The notes below the pieces were generated by a model. It was not told the DNA's origin and did not search any database. It saw nothing but the letters and a program-made list of their open reading frames with translations. Both the position numbers and the translations under genes were made by a program. Of a stretch of DNA of 41,621 nt, positions 7,765 to 16,558 are shown piece by piece; within the stretch, counting starts at the first letter, position 1; every line of letters starts with the position of its first letter. The stretch comes from Acidobacteriota bacterium. GTDB taxonomy: Bacteria > Acidobacteriota > Terriglobia > UBA7540. The DNA lies in contig QHZO01000003.1 of NCBI GenBank assembly GCA_003224695.1, positions 7,759-49,379 of the forward strand, in the 5' to 3' direction.

Positions 7765-8961
7765 ATGATGGCTAAACGTATTCGTTTTTGGCTGCTTCTG
7801 GCTGTGGTGACTGGATTCGCCGCCCAGGCTCTGGCCACGGATGGGTATCTCTCCAGTGGATACGGCGTAAAACAATTGGGACGCGGCGGCACGGGGGTGG
7901 CGCTTCCGGAGGACAGTCTGGCGGCGGCCACGAACCCCGCCGGCATGGTCTTCGTGGGAGACCGCTTCGATATCGGCGCCAGTTACTTCCGTCCCGTGCG
8001 AAGTGGGAGCATCAACGGGAATCAGTTGCCGCCCGGCTATCCGAACATCGGCTCAAATATGTCCCTGGGCATATCCATGTACGGCAACGGGGGCATGAAC
8101 ACGTCGTACTTCAAGGCCATCCCGCTGCTTGGGACTTCGGGTCCCGGCGTGGACCTCCAGCAGATGTTCATCGCGCCGACGTTTGCCGTGAAAGTGAACC
8201 GGCATAACGCCGTCGGCGTGTCGCTGAACATCGGCTATGAGATGTTCAAAGCGTACGGTTTGGAGAACTTCGCCTCCTCCGCGTTCTCGATCGATCCGGC
8301 TCACGTCACCAATCGCGGTTACGACGCGACCGAAGGGCTGGGCGTTCGAGTAGGCTGGCTGGGCGAGGTCAGGAAGAATCTCAGCCTCGGCGCCACCTAC
8401 CAATCCAGGACCTACATGGGAAAGCTCAGCCTCTATCGGGGCCTGTTCGCCGAGCAGGGCGCATTTGATATTCCGGCAAACTTCTCCGCCGGCTTCGCCT
8501 TCTCGGGGCTGCGAAAAACCACGATCGCTTTCGACGTCGAGCGCATTCTCTACAGCGATGTCAAGGCCATTGCCAACTTGGGCTCGAATCAAGCTTTGCT
8601 CGGCTCGAACAACGGACCGGGGTTCGGCTGGCACGACATCACGGCGCCCAAAGTCGGAGTCGAGTACCAGGTGAATTCAAAGCTGACGCTGCGCGGGGGA
8701 TACAACCATTCCGGTGTCCCCTTCTCGAATACGCAGACGTTCTTCAATCTCCTGGCTCCCGGCATCGTCCAGAGCCACGCCACGACCGGCGCCACTTGGA
8801 GCCTTGGCAATGGGAAGGAGCTCAGCTTCGCATACTTCCATGCTTTCCAAAAGACCATCAGCGGCGTGAATTCGATTCCGCCATCGGCCGGCGGCGGGAA
8901 CGCCAATCTTCGGATGTCTGAAGACTCCATCGGCATCAGCTTCGGCTGGCTCCGGGAATAA
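7765..8961 (+). CDS. OmpP1/FadL-family outer-membrane transporter
   Basis: The 398-residue protein opens with a Sec signal peptide (basic MMAKRIR, hydrophobic core, likely cleavage after ALA near residue 24). The mature N-terminus carries the FadL-type sequence GYGVKQLGRGGTGVALPED followed by NPAGM, the family's hatch motif. The rest has alternating short amphipathic strands and ends near an aromatic residue, as expected for a 14-strand beta-barrel. FadL proteins move hydrophobic compounds across the outer membrane. Here the gene is the last of the sulfur operon and is followed by a strong terminator, so passage of a hydrophobic sulfur compound or elemental sulfur is an attractive but unproven idea. 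An AGGAG box lies just before the ATG. Confidence 0.88.
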   Translation: MMAKRIRFWLLLAVVTGFAAQALATDGYLSSGYGVKQLGRGGTGVALPEDSLAAATNPAGMVFVGDRFDIGASYFRPVRSGSINGNQLPPGYPNIGSNMSLGISMYGNGGMNTSYFKAIPLLGTSGPGVDLQQMFIAPTFAVKVNRHNAVGVSLNIGYEMFKAYGLENFASSAFSIDPAHVTNRGYDATEGLGVRVGWLGEVRKNLSLGATYQSRTYMGKLSLYRGLFAEQGAFDIPANFSAGFAFSGLRKTTIAFDVERILYSDVKAIANLGSNQALLGSNNGPGFGWHDITAPKVGVEYQVNSKLTLRGGYNHSGVPFSNTQTFFNLLAPGIVQSHATTGATWSLGNGKELSFAYFHAFQKTISGVNSIPPSAGGGNANLRMSEDSIGISFGWLRE

Positions 8962-9006
8962 GCAGAGTTCGACTGGAATTGTTTAGCAAGGGTTAATGAA
9001 CATCCA

Positions 9007-9045
9007 CCCGGCCGCGCGCTAGAAAGCCACGGCCGGGATTTTTTT
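9007..9045 (+). terminator. Rho-independent terminator after the FadL-like gene
   Basis: CCCGGCCG (9007-9014) and CGGCCGGG (9030-9037) form a perfect 8-bp GC stem around a 15-base loop, followed by an A and a run of seven T. It lies 46 bases after the stop of the FadL-like gene and closes the SQR-to-FadL transcription unit. Confidence 0.85.
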
Positions 9046-9118
9046 GGCGCCAGCCGGCTCGGCAAGCCTACCCGCGCAAACTGGCCAACCGTCCTCCCTT
9101 CGGCCCTGCCGACGGACG

Positions 9119-9156
9119 CTGAGCGCGTCGAAGGACCGCCCTGAGCCTGTCGAAGG
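9119..9156. repeat. Short direct repeat CTGAGCnnGTCGAAGG
   Basis: CTGAGCGCGTCGAAGG (9119-9134) and CTGAGCCTGTCGAAGG (9141-9156) are direct copies 22 bases apart that differ at two positions. They sit between the terminator and the zinc-ribbon gene. Closely similar motifs are common dispersed intergenic repeats in environmental genomes; whether they recur in this genome cannot be seen here. Confidence 0.6.
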
Positions 9157-9276
9157 GTCATTCGTCACTGCTTGCTCCCGCTGCGCTGGACAACCTGCTT
9201 CTCGACTCTTATGCTTGAATCGGTCCCCAAGAGCACGGGGCATTCTCGCCCATCTAAGGTAACGAGAGCTGTCGTC

Positions 9277-9906
9277 ATGCGATTGCCCGCGGTTTTTACG
9301 CTGCCTCCGCCCGCGGGACAAAGCGCGAGCGCCGATTCGCTTGGCCAGCGTGTTCAGCCCAAGCAGGGCGAACTCTGCGCGGTGTGCAATCGGCCCATGA
9401 GCGCAGCCGACGACGTTTATATCGTCAACGGCCAGCGCGTGCCCGTGCATCGGAAGGTGTGTCTCGCGAAGCTCGCATCGGATCCAGGGAAATATACCGC
9501 TCGCCTGCGGCCCGCCGGGACCTTCCTGGGTGTTGAGCCGGACGCCGAGACAGCCCTGACGGCGCGCTGGCTGTTCGTGGGGTTTTATATTCTCCTCGGC
9601 CTCGTCTTTTCCGCGCTGTCGGTGAACGCGGCGCTCAACGCCGGGATGCGGCCCGCGCCGTGGTTTTTTGCCGGGCTATTTTTCAACGTCCTGGCCTGGG
9701 CCGTTCTCCTCGCGCGGCGCCAAGGGAACGTCTCGGCCGCTCCGAAGGGATTGGCCAAGATTCCGGATACCGCGGCGCCGTTGCCGTGTCCGGCGTGCGG
9801 ACACTCGAACCACCCTGCCGCCCGCGCGTGCCTTGGATGCGGCGCCGAGCTTCGGCCCGCGACCGTTTCCGAAGCGTCCAGGGCGGGGTTCGGGTCCGCG
9901 TCCTGA
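9277..9906 (+). CDS. Zinc-ribbon membrane protein
   Basis: The 209-residue protein has an N-terminal Cys cluster (C34/C37 with H58 and C62; CAVCNRP...VHRKVC) resembling a small zinc- or LIM-like module. Two transmembrane helices follow at about 98-120 and 128-147, with a C-terminal zinc ribbon (C171/C174 and C185/C188; PCPACG and CLGCG). No enzymatic domain is visible. The chosen ATG at 9277 places the first Cys cluster near the N-terminus; an in-frame upstream start at 9172 would translate through the direct repeat region and is less likely. It ends 11 bases before the flavin-polyferredoxin fusion and is probably cotranscribed with it, perhaps as an accessory or assembly protein. Confidence 0.6.
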   Translation: MRLPAVFTLPPPAGQSASADSLGQRVQPKQGELCAVCNRPMSAADDVYIVNGQRVPVHRKVCLAKLASDPGKYTARLRPAGTFLGVEPDAETALTARWLFVGFYILLGLVFSALSVNAALNAGMRPAPWFFAGLFFNVLAWAVLLARRQGNVSAAPKGLAKIPDTAAPLPCPACGHSNHPAARACLGCGAELRPATVSEASRAGFGSAS

Positions 9907-9917
9907 GAGGAGCTTCG

Positions 9918-12227
9918 GTGCTCGAAAACATCAAGAATCGCGTCGCCACAATTTTCACCAGCGCCAATATGCAGGAGCGCCGTCCCGCGCTCAAGGCTCA
10001 CATGGAGAAGAACGTCCCCGGCGTTTTCGTCATCGGCGACCTCGCCGGCGCGCCGGTCATCAAGCTGGCCATGGACCAGGGGTTTGAAGTCATCGAGCAC
10101 ATCGCGTCGCTCGCCGACGCCCGTACTCAGGACCCAAACATTTACGACCTGCTCATCGCCGGTGCGGGCGCCGCCGGGTTGAACGCCGCGCTCGCGGCCA
10201 AAGACCGGGGCCTCAGGACGCTGGTCCTCGAAAAATCCAAGCTCGCCAACACCATCGAAAACTTTCCGGAAGGCAAATGGGTTTACGCCGAGCCGGACCA
10301 GATTCCGCCGAAAGGCAAACTTTGGCTCGACGGCGCGCGCAAGGAAGACTTGATCGCCCGCTGGGGCCAGATCGTTCGCGATAACGCGCTCGACGTGCGG
10401 ACCGAAGAGGGATTAAAAAAGCTCGAGAAACTTCCCCAAGGCGGCTTCCGCGCGCTGAGCGAAAAATCCGAGTACCAGGCACGGCGCGTCCTCATCGCCA
10501 CCGGACAGCGCGGCAACCCACGCAAGTTGGGTGTCCCCGGAGAAGATCGCGAGAACGTTTATCACCAGCTCTACAGCCCTCGCCACTACCACCAGGAGGA
10601 TATTTTGGTGGTGGGCGGCGGCAACAGCGCCGTCGAAGCCGCGCTGGTTCTTTCCGAGCAGAACTGCGTGCGCCTTTCATATCGCGGCGACGAGTTTGCC
10701 CGCCTCTTTAAGGATAACGAACGAAAGCTTCAGGAGGCCGTGGCCGCCAAGAAGATCGAGCTCTTGCTCCATTCGAACGTCAGGGAGTTCCGCGAGAAGG
10801 AAGCGATTCTGAACGTTTCTTCGAGCGGGCGAACGGAGACGGCCACCGTCCCCTGCCATCATGCATTTGTTTTGGTGGGCGCCGAACTCCCCACGGCGTT
10901 CCTGAAATCTCTCGGCCTCCAAATGGAGAACGAATGGAACGGCAGTTGGGCGCGCGCCGCATCGCTGGTGCTCGTGACCTTGCTGGGCCTTTGGATATTT
11001 GGTGGACATGCCTCGCTCGCCGGGCGGAGCCTGACGGCCATTCCGAGGGGAGCAGGGCTCTTCGCCGCCGTGCTAGGCCTCGCCACGCTCGTGTGGGCGG
11101 GCCGGCGCGGCGACCGGTTTGCGTGGCTTGGCGTATCGTTTCTTGCCGCCTACACGACTTACGGAGCAAAGCTCGGCGCGGGCCAGGAATTCTGGCCGTA
11201 CCGCGAATGGGGCTACAAGGCGCTGTCGTTCTTCAATCGGCCCTGGTCGTTCTGGTACACGGTTCTCTACACGCTTATCGTGACCGTCTTCGGCATTCAG
11301 GCCCTCAAGCGCTGGGGCATAGATCGCAAAGACAAGTTCCAGGTGTGGCGGTACGTGAGCTTGATTGGGTTCCAGTGGACCTTCTTCTTTTTGATCCCGG
11401 AATTTCTGTTTCAGTGGGCTATCAAGTACCAATGGGTGGGCGCGCGGCTGGCCTCCGACCCCACCTTCGCCCAGCAAGCCTGGCGCGCCTACGGAATCGT
11501 TTACGCCTGGCCGCTGTTCTTCTACACATTCTTCTATAACCCTTCTCAGGTCTGGGTGGTTTGGGGCGTGCTCCTAACTTTCGTGATCATTCCGGTTTTT
11601 GTTCTCTTCCATGGCAAGCGATATTGCTCCTGGATTTGCGGCTGCGGCGGGCTGGCGGAGACGCTCGGCGACCGCTGGCGGCATCTCGCGCCGAAAGGCC
11701 GTACGAGCATTCGCTGGGAGAAGATGAACTTGGTCGTGCTCATTGCCGCGGCCGTGGTGACGGGAATAATGCTTTTGCGGGACGCGGCCGCCTGGCTCGG
11801 CCGGCCGGCGATGTTCGGTCTCGAGACGTACCACCTGATGGCCGACGTTTGGCTGGTGGGCATTCTCCCCGTGACGCTCTATCCTTTCTTAGGCGGAAAA
11901 ATTTGGTGCCGCTACTGGTGCCCGCTCGCCAAGCTGATGCACGTGATGAGTCACCTCTACACGAAGCTCGGCATCAGCCGCTACGAAATCGTCGCCAACG
12001 ACAAATGCATCGGCTGCACGGAATGTTCGCGAAATTGCCTGGTGGGAATTGACGTGATGCGCTTCGCGCTGAAGCAAGAGCCCATCAACAATGCGGATTC
12101 CTCCTGCATCGGCTGCGGCATCTGCGTCACCGTGTGCCCGATGGACGTGTTGAGCTTCGGCACGGGGGCTCGAAGCCCTCTAGTCCAAATCAGCCCCACG
12201 AATTCGATCGCGGCGGGGCCCGCGTAG
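9918..12227 (+). CDS. TrxB/YpdA-like flavin reductase fused to NapH-like membrane polyferredoxin
   Basis: The 769-residue protein has at least three parts. Residues about 1-65 include VFVIGDLAGAPVIKLAMDQG, a flavoprotein-type segment. Residues about 75-335 form a thioredoxin-reductase-like domain of the YpdA type, with FAD motif GAGAAG (about 81-87), RVLIATGQRGNPRKLGVPGE and the NAD(P)-binding GGGNSAVEAA (about 233-242). From about 345 onward come roughly seven to nine membrane helices, interrupted by CSWICGCGG (a NapH/MauN/RdxA-type cluster motif) and WCRYWCP, and then two cytoplasmic 4Fe-4S motifs, CIGCTECSRNC and CIGCGICVTVCP. No CxxC redox pair of classical TrxB is apparent in the flavin domain. 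The layout predicts electron flow between NAD(P)H/FAD, iron-sulfur clusters and the membrane. The GTG start has a GAGAGGAG box upstream. Confidence 0.8.
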   Translation: MLENIKNRVATIFTSANMQERRPALKAHMEKNVPGVFVIGDLAGAPVIKLAMDQGFEVIEHIASLADARTQDPNIYDLLIAGAGAAGLNAALAAKDRGLRTLVLEKSKLANTIENFPEGKWVYAEPDQIPPKGKLWLDGARKEDLIARWGQIVRDNALDVRTEEGLKKLEKLPQGGFRALSEKSEYQARRVLIATGQRGNPRKLGVPGEDRENVYHQLYSPRHYHQEDILVVGGGNSAVEAALVLSEQNCVRLSYRGDEFARLFKDNERKLQEAVAAKKIELLLHSNVREFREKEAILNVSSSGRTETATVPCHHAFVLVGAELPTAFLKSLGLQMENEWNGSWARAASLVLVTLLGLWIFGGHASLAGRSLTAIPRGAGLFAAVLGLATLVWAGRRGDRFAWLGVSFLAAYTTYGAKLGAGQEFWPYREWGYKALSFFNRPWSFWYTVLYTLIVTVFGIQALKRWGIDRKDKFQVWRYVSLIGFQWTFFFLIPEFLFQWAIKYQWVGARLASDPTFAQQAWRAYGIVYAWPLFFYTFFYNPSQVWVVWGVLLTFVIIPVFVLFHGKRYCSWICGCGGLAETLGDRWRHLAPKGRTSIRWEKMNLVVLIAAAVVTGIMLLRDAAAWLGRPAMFGLETYHLMADVWLVGILPVTLYPFLGGKIWCRYWCPLAKLMHVMSHLYTKLGISRYEIVANDKCIGCTECSRNCLVGIDVMRFALKQEPINNADSSCIGCGICVTVCPMDVLSFGTGARSPLVQISPTNSIAAGPA

Positions 12228-12282
12228 GGGCGCAAGGCCTTCCGCCCCTGCTTGATTTCGAAATTACGTTCCGCGCCCCTAC
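12224..12282. repeat. GTAGGGGCG-type palindromic repeat
   Basis: GTAGGGGCGCAAGGCC is followed by an imperfect inverse TTCCGCCCCTGC (to about 12251), and a further inverse arm GCGCCCCTAC lies at 12273-12282. The TAG stop of the upstream polyferredoxin gene (12225-12227) is inside the first arm. The sequence resembles the perfect palindrome at 17736-17765. Confidence 0.6.
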
Positions 12283-12323
12283 CGGGTCCCATCGCTGGAA
12301 TTTCGGATAAACTGCTTGGCCGT

Positions 12324-13436
12324 ATGAGGATTGTCGAGCTCCGACTGCATTGGGTCCGAATTCCGCTCCACGAGCCTTTTCGCATTTCGAGCGGCGAAGT
12401 GTCGGCGAAAGACGCGATCCTCGTCGAATTGACTGCGGAGGACGGAACGAAGGGTTGGGGCGAGGCCTCGCCCATGACAGGATCGTTCTACTCCGCCGAG
12501 ACGCCGGAATCCACGTGGAAATTTCTGTGCGACCGCCTGGTACCAAACTTTTTGAGCCGGCCGGAGCTCGATCCACAACAGTGCTCCGACCAGCTTGCGG
12601 AATTTCCGGGCGAGCCCTTCGCCAAGGCGGGGCTCGAAGGCGCGGTATGGGACCTTCGCGCGAATAGGGAGCGGCAGCCGCTCTGGGCGATGCTGGGCGG
12701 AAGCGCGCGCCCCATCGAAACCGGGGCCGCCATCGGCCTCTTTCCAACCGTCGAGGAATTGCTCGAGCGCGTGAATAAATTTCTCGGGCAGGGTTACCGC
12801 CGCATCAAAATCAAAATTGCGCCCGGCCACGACGTGGAGCTTGTGCGCGCGGTCCGCGGACGATTTGGCGGTATTCCCCTGATGGTGGACGCGAACGCAG
12901 CCTACGGGGTTCGAGATTTTCGGGTGTTCAAGGAGCTCGACCGTTATGACCTTATGATGATCGAGCAGCCCTTGGCGCGCGAAAGTCTCGAAGAGCACGC
13001 CGAGCTTCAGCGGCAATTGCGGACACCGATTTGCCTGGATGAGTCGGCCGAGGACCTCGAAGCCGTTCAAAAGATCATTCGGCTTCAGAGCGCGCGAATT
13101 TTGAATATCAAAGTCCAGCGCATGGGCGGGCTGTGGCGCGCCAAACGCGCGCACGACGCCGCCGAGGCCGCGGGAATCCCTTGCTGGCTCGGCACCATGC
13201 CTCAGCTTGGCATCGCCTCCGCGCAGGGGCTGCACCTTCGAACGCTTCCGAATTTTCTTTTCCCGACCGATGTTGAGGCTTCTTCGCGGTGGTTCGCCGA
13301 TGATATTATCGCGCCGCCGATCGAAGTCTCGCGGGAGGGGCTCATCGAATTCCCGGAAGGGCCGGGCACGGGTTTTACCGTGCTTCCCGACAAGATCGCG
13401 AAATTCCGCATTTGCTCCGAGGTTTTCCGGTTGTGA
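12324..13436 (+). CDS. MenC/NSAR-family enolase-superfamily enzyme (o-succinylbenzoate synthase or N-acylamino acid racemase)
   Basis: The 370-residue protein has the full muconate-lactonizing-subgroup active site: KIK at 162-164, metal ligands D189 (VDANAAY), E214 (IEQPL) and D239 (LDES), and the opposite Lys K263 (NIKVQRMGG). The N-terminal capping domain contains SPMTGSFY and the C-terminus DVEASSRWFADDI, both typical of the OSBS/NSAR group. Such enzymes make o-succinylbenzoate for menaquinone or racemise N-acylated amino acids. No other men genes are nearby, and the operon contains a GNAT acyltransferase, which favours the racemase-type role; both are inference. The usual family motif near 290-296 reads WLGTMPQLG rather than the commoner GGMLESG. 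It is the first gene of a tight five-gene operon. Confidence 0.8.
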   Translation: MRIVELRLHWVRIPLHEPFRISSGEVSAKDAILVELTAEDGTKGWGEASPMTGSFYSAETPESTWKFLCDRLVPNFLSRPELDPQQCSDQLAEFPGEPFAKAGLEGAVWDLRANRERQPLWAMLGGSARPIETGAAIGLFPTVEELLERVNKFLGQGYRRIKIKIAPGHDVELVRAVRGRFGGIPLMVDANAAYGVRDFRVFKELDRYDLMMIEQPLARESLEEHAELQRQLRTPICLDESAEDLEAVQKIIRLQSARILNIKVQRMGGLWRAKRAHDAAEAAGIPCWLGTMPQLGIASAQGLHLRTLPNFLFPTDVEASSRWFADDIIAPPIEVSREGLIEFPEGPGTGFTVLPDKIAKFRICSEVFRL

Positions 13437-14416
13437 GCACAGTCAAGATTGAAGATTGCCGGGGTCGCCTCATCCACGGGTTAATCCCCGCCGTCCCCGT
13501 TCCGTTTAACTCGCGCGGCGAAATCGCTCGTGACGCTCAGAAGTGTTACGCGTCATTTCTGGCTCAGGAGCCAATTGCGGGCGTCGCTGTCTGGGCACAT
13601 ACGGGGCGAGGGTTGCATCTCTCGCGATTGCAGCGCCTGGAGGTGCTCGAAAGCTGGGCGCAGGCCCTCGGCGCGGGGTCGCTCATCGTTGCGGGGGTTG
13701 GCGGTTTGCGCGAAGCGAGTGCCGACTTTCCCGCCTACACGAACTCGGCCGTCGAGATGGCTCGTGACGCGCTCGGCCACGGCGCCCACGCTCTGCTCAT
13801 TCATCCTCCGCGCCTCTTTCATGGCGTCAAGGACAGCGATGAGCTCATCCTGGATTTTCACAGCCGCATCGCGGAACTCGGCGCGCCGGTCATTCTTTTC
13901 CACCTCTACGAGGCGGCCGGCGGCATCCTCTATTCGCCCCAGCTCCTGCGGCGGCTTTTATCGCTGCCCAACGTCGCCGGCATCAAGCTGGCGACGCTCG
14001 ACAGCGTCATGACATTTCAGGATGTCGCCGGACTCATCGCCGAAGAATTCCCCGAACAAATTCTCATCACCGGCGAGGACCGGTTTCTTGGCTACAGCCT
14101 GATGTGCGGCGCCCGGAGCGCGCTGGTGGGAATGGGCGCGGCCGCGACGAGCCTCCAAAGCCAATTGCTCGAAAGTTTCTTTGACGGTCGTTCGGCGGAA
14201 TTCCTCGAGCTCTCGCGCCGCGTGGACCGGCTCTCCCAGGCGCTCTTTATCGCGCCGATGGAGGGCTACATCCGGCGAGTGCTTTGGGCGCTCGTTCACG
14301 AGGGCGTCATGGGACTCGAATCCGCCTCGGACCCGTGGGGGCCGGAGCTGGCCGAGGGCGAATTTATCCGCCTCGGGAAAGTTTTGAAGGACCTTAAGGC
14401 CGAGCCGCCGCCGTGA
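13433..14416 (+). CDS. DapA/N-acetylneuraminate lyase-family aldolase
   Basis: The 327-residue TIM-barrel protein has the Schiff-base lysine K185 (VAGIKLATLDS) and a catalytic-position tyrosine Y159 (LFHLYEAAG), the hallmarks of the DHDPS/NAL family. The usual substrate-binding GTTGE-like loop is replaced by AHTGRG (about 55-60), so it is probably not a true dihydrodipicolinate synthase. Enzymes of this family add or remove pyruvate from aldehydes or act on sugar and keto acids. The GTG start overlaps the stop of the preceding gene as GTGA, a strong sign of translational coupling. Its role in the operon's pathway is unknown. Confidence 0.8.
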   Translation: MSTVKIEDCRGRLIHGLIPAVPVPFNSRGEIARDAQKCYASFLAQEPIAGVAVWAHTGRGLHLSRLQRLEVLESWAQALGAGSLIVAGVGGLREASADFPAYTNSAVEMARDALGHGAHALLIHPPRLFHGVKDSDELILDFHSRIAELGAPVILFHLYEAAGGILYSPQLLRRLLSLPNVAGIKLATLDSVMTFQDVAGLIAEEFPEQILITGEDRFLGYSLMCGARSALVGMGAAATSLQSQLLESFFDGRSAEFLELSRRVDRLSQALFIAPMEGYIRRVLWALVHEGVMGLESASDPWGPELAEGEFIRLGKVLKDLKAEPPP

Positions 14417-14422
14417 ATTCGC

Positions 14423-15712
14423 ATGTTCGAATTTCTGCCACCGCGAGCCCGCCTGAGGGGTTCGCCTCATCCCGGCGAAGAGAATGCCCGCAAAATCGCC
14501 AACGATTTCGAGCGGTTTCGCGACGCCCTGCCGCGTTCCCTTGAAGATTATGTTCTTTCAACTTACGAATTCAATCTCGCGAGCCGCTATGGCGGGCTGC
14601 CCGTAAAGAATCCCTTCGGCAAAGCTTCCGGCCAGCTTTCCGTGGCTCACCACCAAATCGAAAAGGACGCCGAAGCGGGCCTCGGCTTCGCCATTCTCAA
14701 GACTTTGATCGCCCAGGACCGCGCCGGACGGCAGTCAATGCACGAGTGGGCGATTCCGGAAACGCACATGGCCGTGGAACGAATCTGCGGCCGCAGCGGC
14801 GTCGAGGGCTGGACCGTCACCTGGAAAGGCCGCGGGTGGTACGACACCTTTGAGGCCTATTGCGATTTTTTCGACCGGTCACTGGCCGCGGCTCAACAGG
14901 CGGGAATGCTCGTCGTGCCTTCAGTCAAGTACCATTTGCCGACGCCCGAAGAGAATTCCTGGAAGAAAGAAGAATACGAGTTCACCACCGCGGCGCTGCT
15001 CGACCGATGGCGGCGGCATTGCGCCGCCACGCCGATGCCCCTCGAAAAAGATTTCAGCCCGACGCTCGCCGGCTCCTCGCGCGCAAGCGCCAAGGCGACC
15101 GTGCTCGAATGGCTTGCTACGGTCCCCGGCCTCATCCACGGCGCGGCAGCGGGCCGAGTCTCGTTGGGGTTGAAGATTTTCAATGCATTATTCGAGGACG
15201 ATTTCCAGTTGGAGATGCTCCGCGCCGTCACCGCGTGCGCCGCTGAAGAGCGAGCGGGATTTCTCGTTTACGCCAATCGCCTGTTTGATCCGGCCAGGGT
15301 CTACGAAGGCCATCAAGGCGTGGCGTATGGCGGGCCGGACTTAAGCGACCGTAATCTCGCGGTGCTCGAACGGTGGCTCGATAGCCGGACGGTGAGCCCG
15401 CTTCCTTTCAGCGCCACGGGCGACATATCCTCTGGACGCCTGGCTGCGGAATACCTGCTGCGCGGCGCTTCGAGCTTCCAAATGCACACGCTCTTCCAGT
15501 TGCCCGACGGCGAATACGCGATGCGAGCGGGGGCGAAGACCGCCAAGGCGCTGCACCTGCTCCTGTTTCATCCGCAGGAGGGATTCATCGCCTGGGCGCT
15601 CGATCTCGGCCGGCGGTTCGGCTGGAAGCCCGGCATTAACGTCGAAGAAATGGCAAGCTGGTGTCGCGGCAATTGGAAAACCATTCGCGAGGCGCTCGAC
15701 ATCCGGGCCTGA
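14423..15712 (+). CDS. Dihydroorotate dehydrogenase-like FMN oxidoreductase
   Basis: The 429-residue protein shows the start of a DHODH-type barrel, GGLPVKNPFGKASGQLSV at about 56-73, followed by AGLGFAILKTL. The C-terminal phosphate-binding region of an FMN barrel appears as SATGDISSGRLAAEYLLRGAS followed by FQMHTLF. It is longer than classical PyrD (about 310-350 residues) because of an insertion around residues 125-230. No other pyr genes are nearby, so pyrimidine synthesis is unlikely; dihydropyrimidine-dehydrogenase-like or unknown oxidations are alternatives. It starts 6 bases after the lyase gene and ends 3 bases before the GNAT gene. Confidence 0.7.
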   Translation: MFEFLPPRARLRGSPHPGEENARKIANDFERFRDALPRSLEDYVLSTYEFNLASRYGGLPVKNPFGKASGQLSVAHHQIEKDAEAGLGFAILKTLIAQDRAGRQSMHEWAIPETHMAVERICGRSGVEGWTVTWKGRGWYDTFEAYCDFFDRSLAAAQQAGMLVVPSVKYHLPTPEENSWKKEEYEFTTAALLDRWRRHCAATPMPLEKDFSPTLAGSSRASAKATVLEWLATVPGLIHGAAAGRVSLGLKIFNALFEDDFQLEMLRAVTACAAEERAGFLVYANRLFDPARVYEGHQGVAYGGPDLSDRNLAVLERWLDSRTVSPLPFSATGDISSGRLAAEYLLRGASSFQMHTLFQLPDGEYAMRAGAKTAKALHLLLFHPQEGFIAWALDLGRRFGWKPGINVEEMASWCRGNWKTIREALDIRA

Positions 15713-15715
15713 ATC

Positions 15716-16558
15716 ATGGAAGTCCATTACCGAGGGATGACACGAGACGATATTCGCGCCGGCATGCGCCTTAAGGACCTTGCAGGCTGGAATCAGACGG
15801 CGCGCGACTGGGAGCGCTTCCTGGAGGCAAACCCGGAAGGCTGCTTTGTCGCGGAAGCGAGTGGCCGAATTGTGGGCACGTCCGCGTCGATTGTCTATGA
15901 AAGGCGATTGGCCTGGGTCGGCATGGTGCTGGTGGACCCGGAATTTCGCCGCCGGGGCATCGGCCTTCGGCTGCTCGACATCGTGCTCGAATTCCTCGAC
16001 GCGCGCCATATCCCGACCGTGAAACTCGACGCGACGCCCGAGGGCCGGCCGATTTACGAGCGGCGCGGATTTGTAGCGGAATACGCGATTGAGCGATGGT
16101 CGCTTGAGCGGCCAACGCCGCCCGCTCGCCCTGCTGAGCCCTTGCCGGCTCTCCTACCGACCATTTTGAAAATGGATTGCGAGGTTTTCGGTTCCGACCG
16201 CTCGTGGCTGCTTTCGTCGGTAGACCGCGACGCGCCGGAATTTACACTCGCCCATGAGGCGGGAGGCCATGTCGTCGCTTACGCGCTCGGCCGGCACGGG
16301 TCGCGCGCGGACCATCTGGGACCCTGGATGGCGGCCACTGAATCTGTCGCCGAAGAGATTCTTGACAATTTCCTGCGCCGCTCGGCTCGCCAGACAATTT
16401 TTGTGGACCTGGTGAAGGCTCATCCGCTTGCGGAAAAAATACTGAGGTCGCGGGGGTTTGTTTTTTCGCGGCCGCTCGCGCGGATGGTCCGAGGGCCGAA
16501 CACGCACCCGGGATGCCCTGAGCTTCTCTCGGCCGTCCTGGGGCCCGAATTCGGATGA
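15716..16558 (+). CDS. GNAT-family N-acyltransferase with a second GNAT-like half
   Basis: The 280-residue protein has a well-formed N-terminal GNAT domain (about 1-130). Motif A is visible as VLVDPEFRRRGIGLRLLDIVLE at about 72-93, with the acetyl-CoA-binding R-R-G-I-G loop, and motif B as PIYERRGF. Residues 150-280 look like a second, degenerate GNAT-like domain of the type found in tandem GNAT proteins (LRSRGFVFSRPLARM). It should transfer an acyl group from CoA to an amine. Placed in one operon with an NSAR-like enzyme it could make or recycle N-acylamino acids; that link is inference. It overlaps the MFS gene by ATGA. Confidence 0.8.
   Translation: MEVHYRGMTRDDIRAGMRLKDLAGWNQTARDWERFLEANPEGCFVAEASGRIVGTSASIVYERRLAWVGMVLVDPEFRRRGIGLRLLDIVLEFLDARHIPTVKLDATPEGRPIYERRGFVAEYAIERWSLERPTPPARPAEPLPALLPTILKMDCEVFGSDRSWLLSSVDRDAPEFTLAHEAGGHVVAYALGRHGSRADHLGPWMAATESVAEEILDNFLRRSARQTIFVDLVKAHPLAEKILRSRGFVFSRPLARMVRGPNTHPGCPELLSAVLGPEFG

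Noticed and set aside
4914-9045. Dissimilatory sulfite reductase (Dsr) locus
   Set aside because: There is no dsrAB, dsrMKJOP or siroheme gene, and the DsrC-like protein lacks the second cysteine.
14423-15712. pyrD (pyrimidine synthesis)
   Set aside because: The protein is much longer than PyrD, has a large insertion and lies in an unrelated operon.
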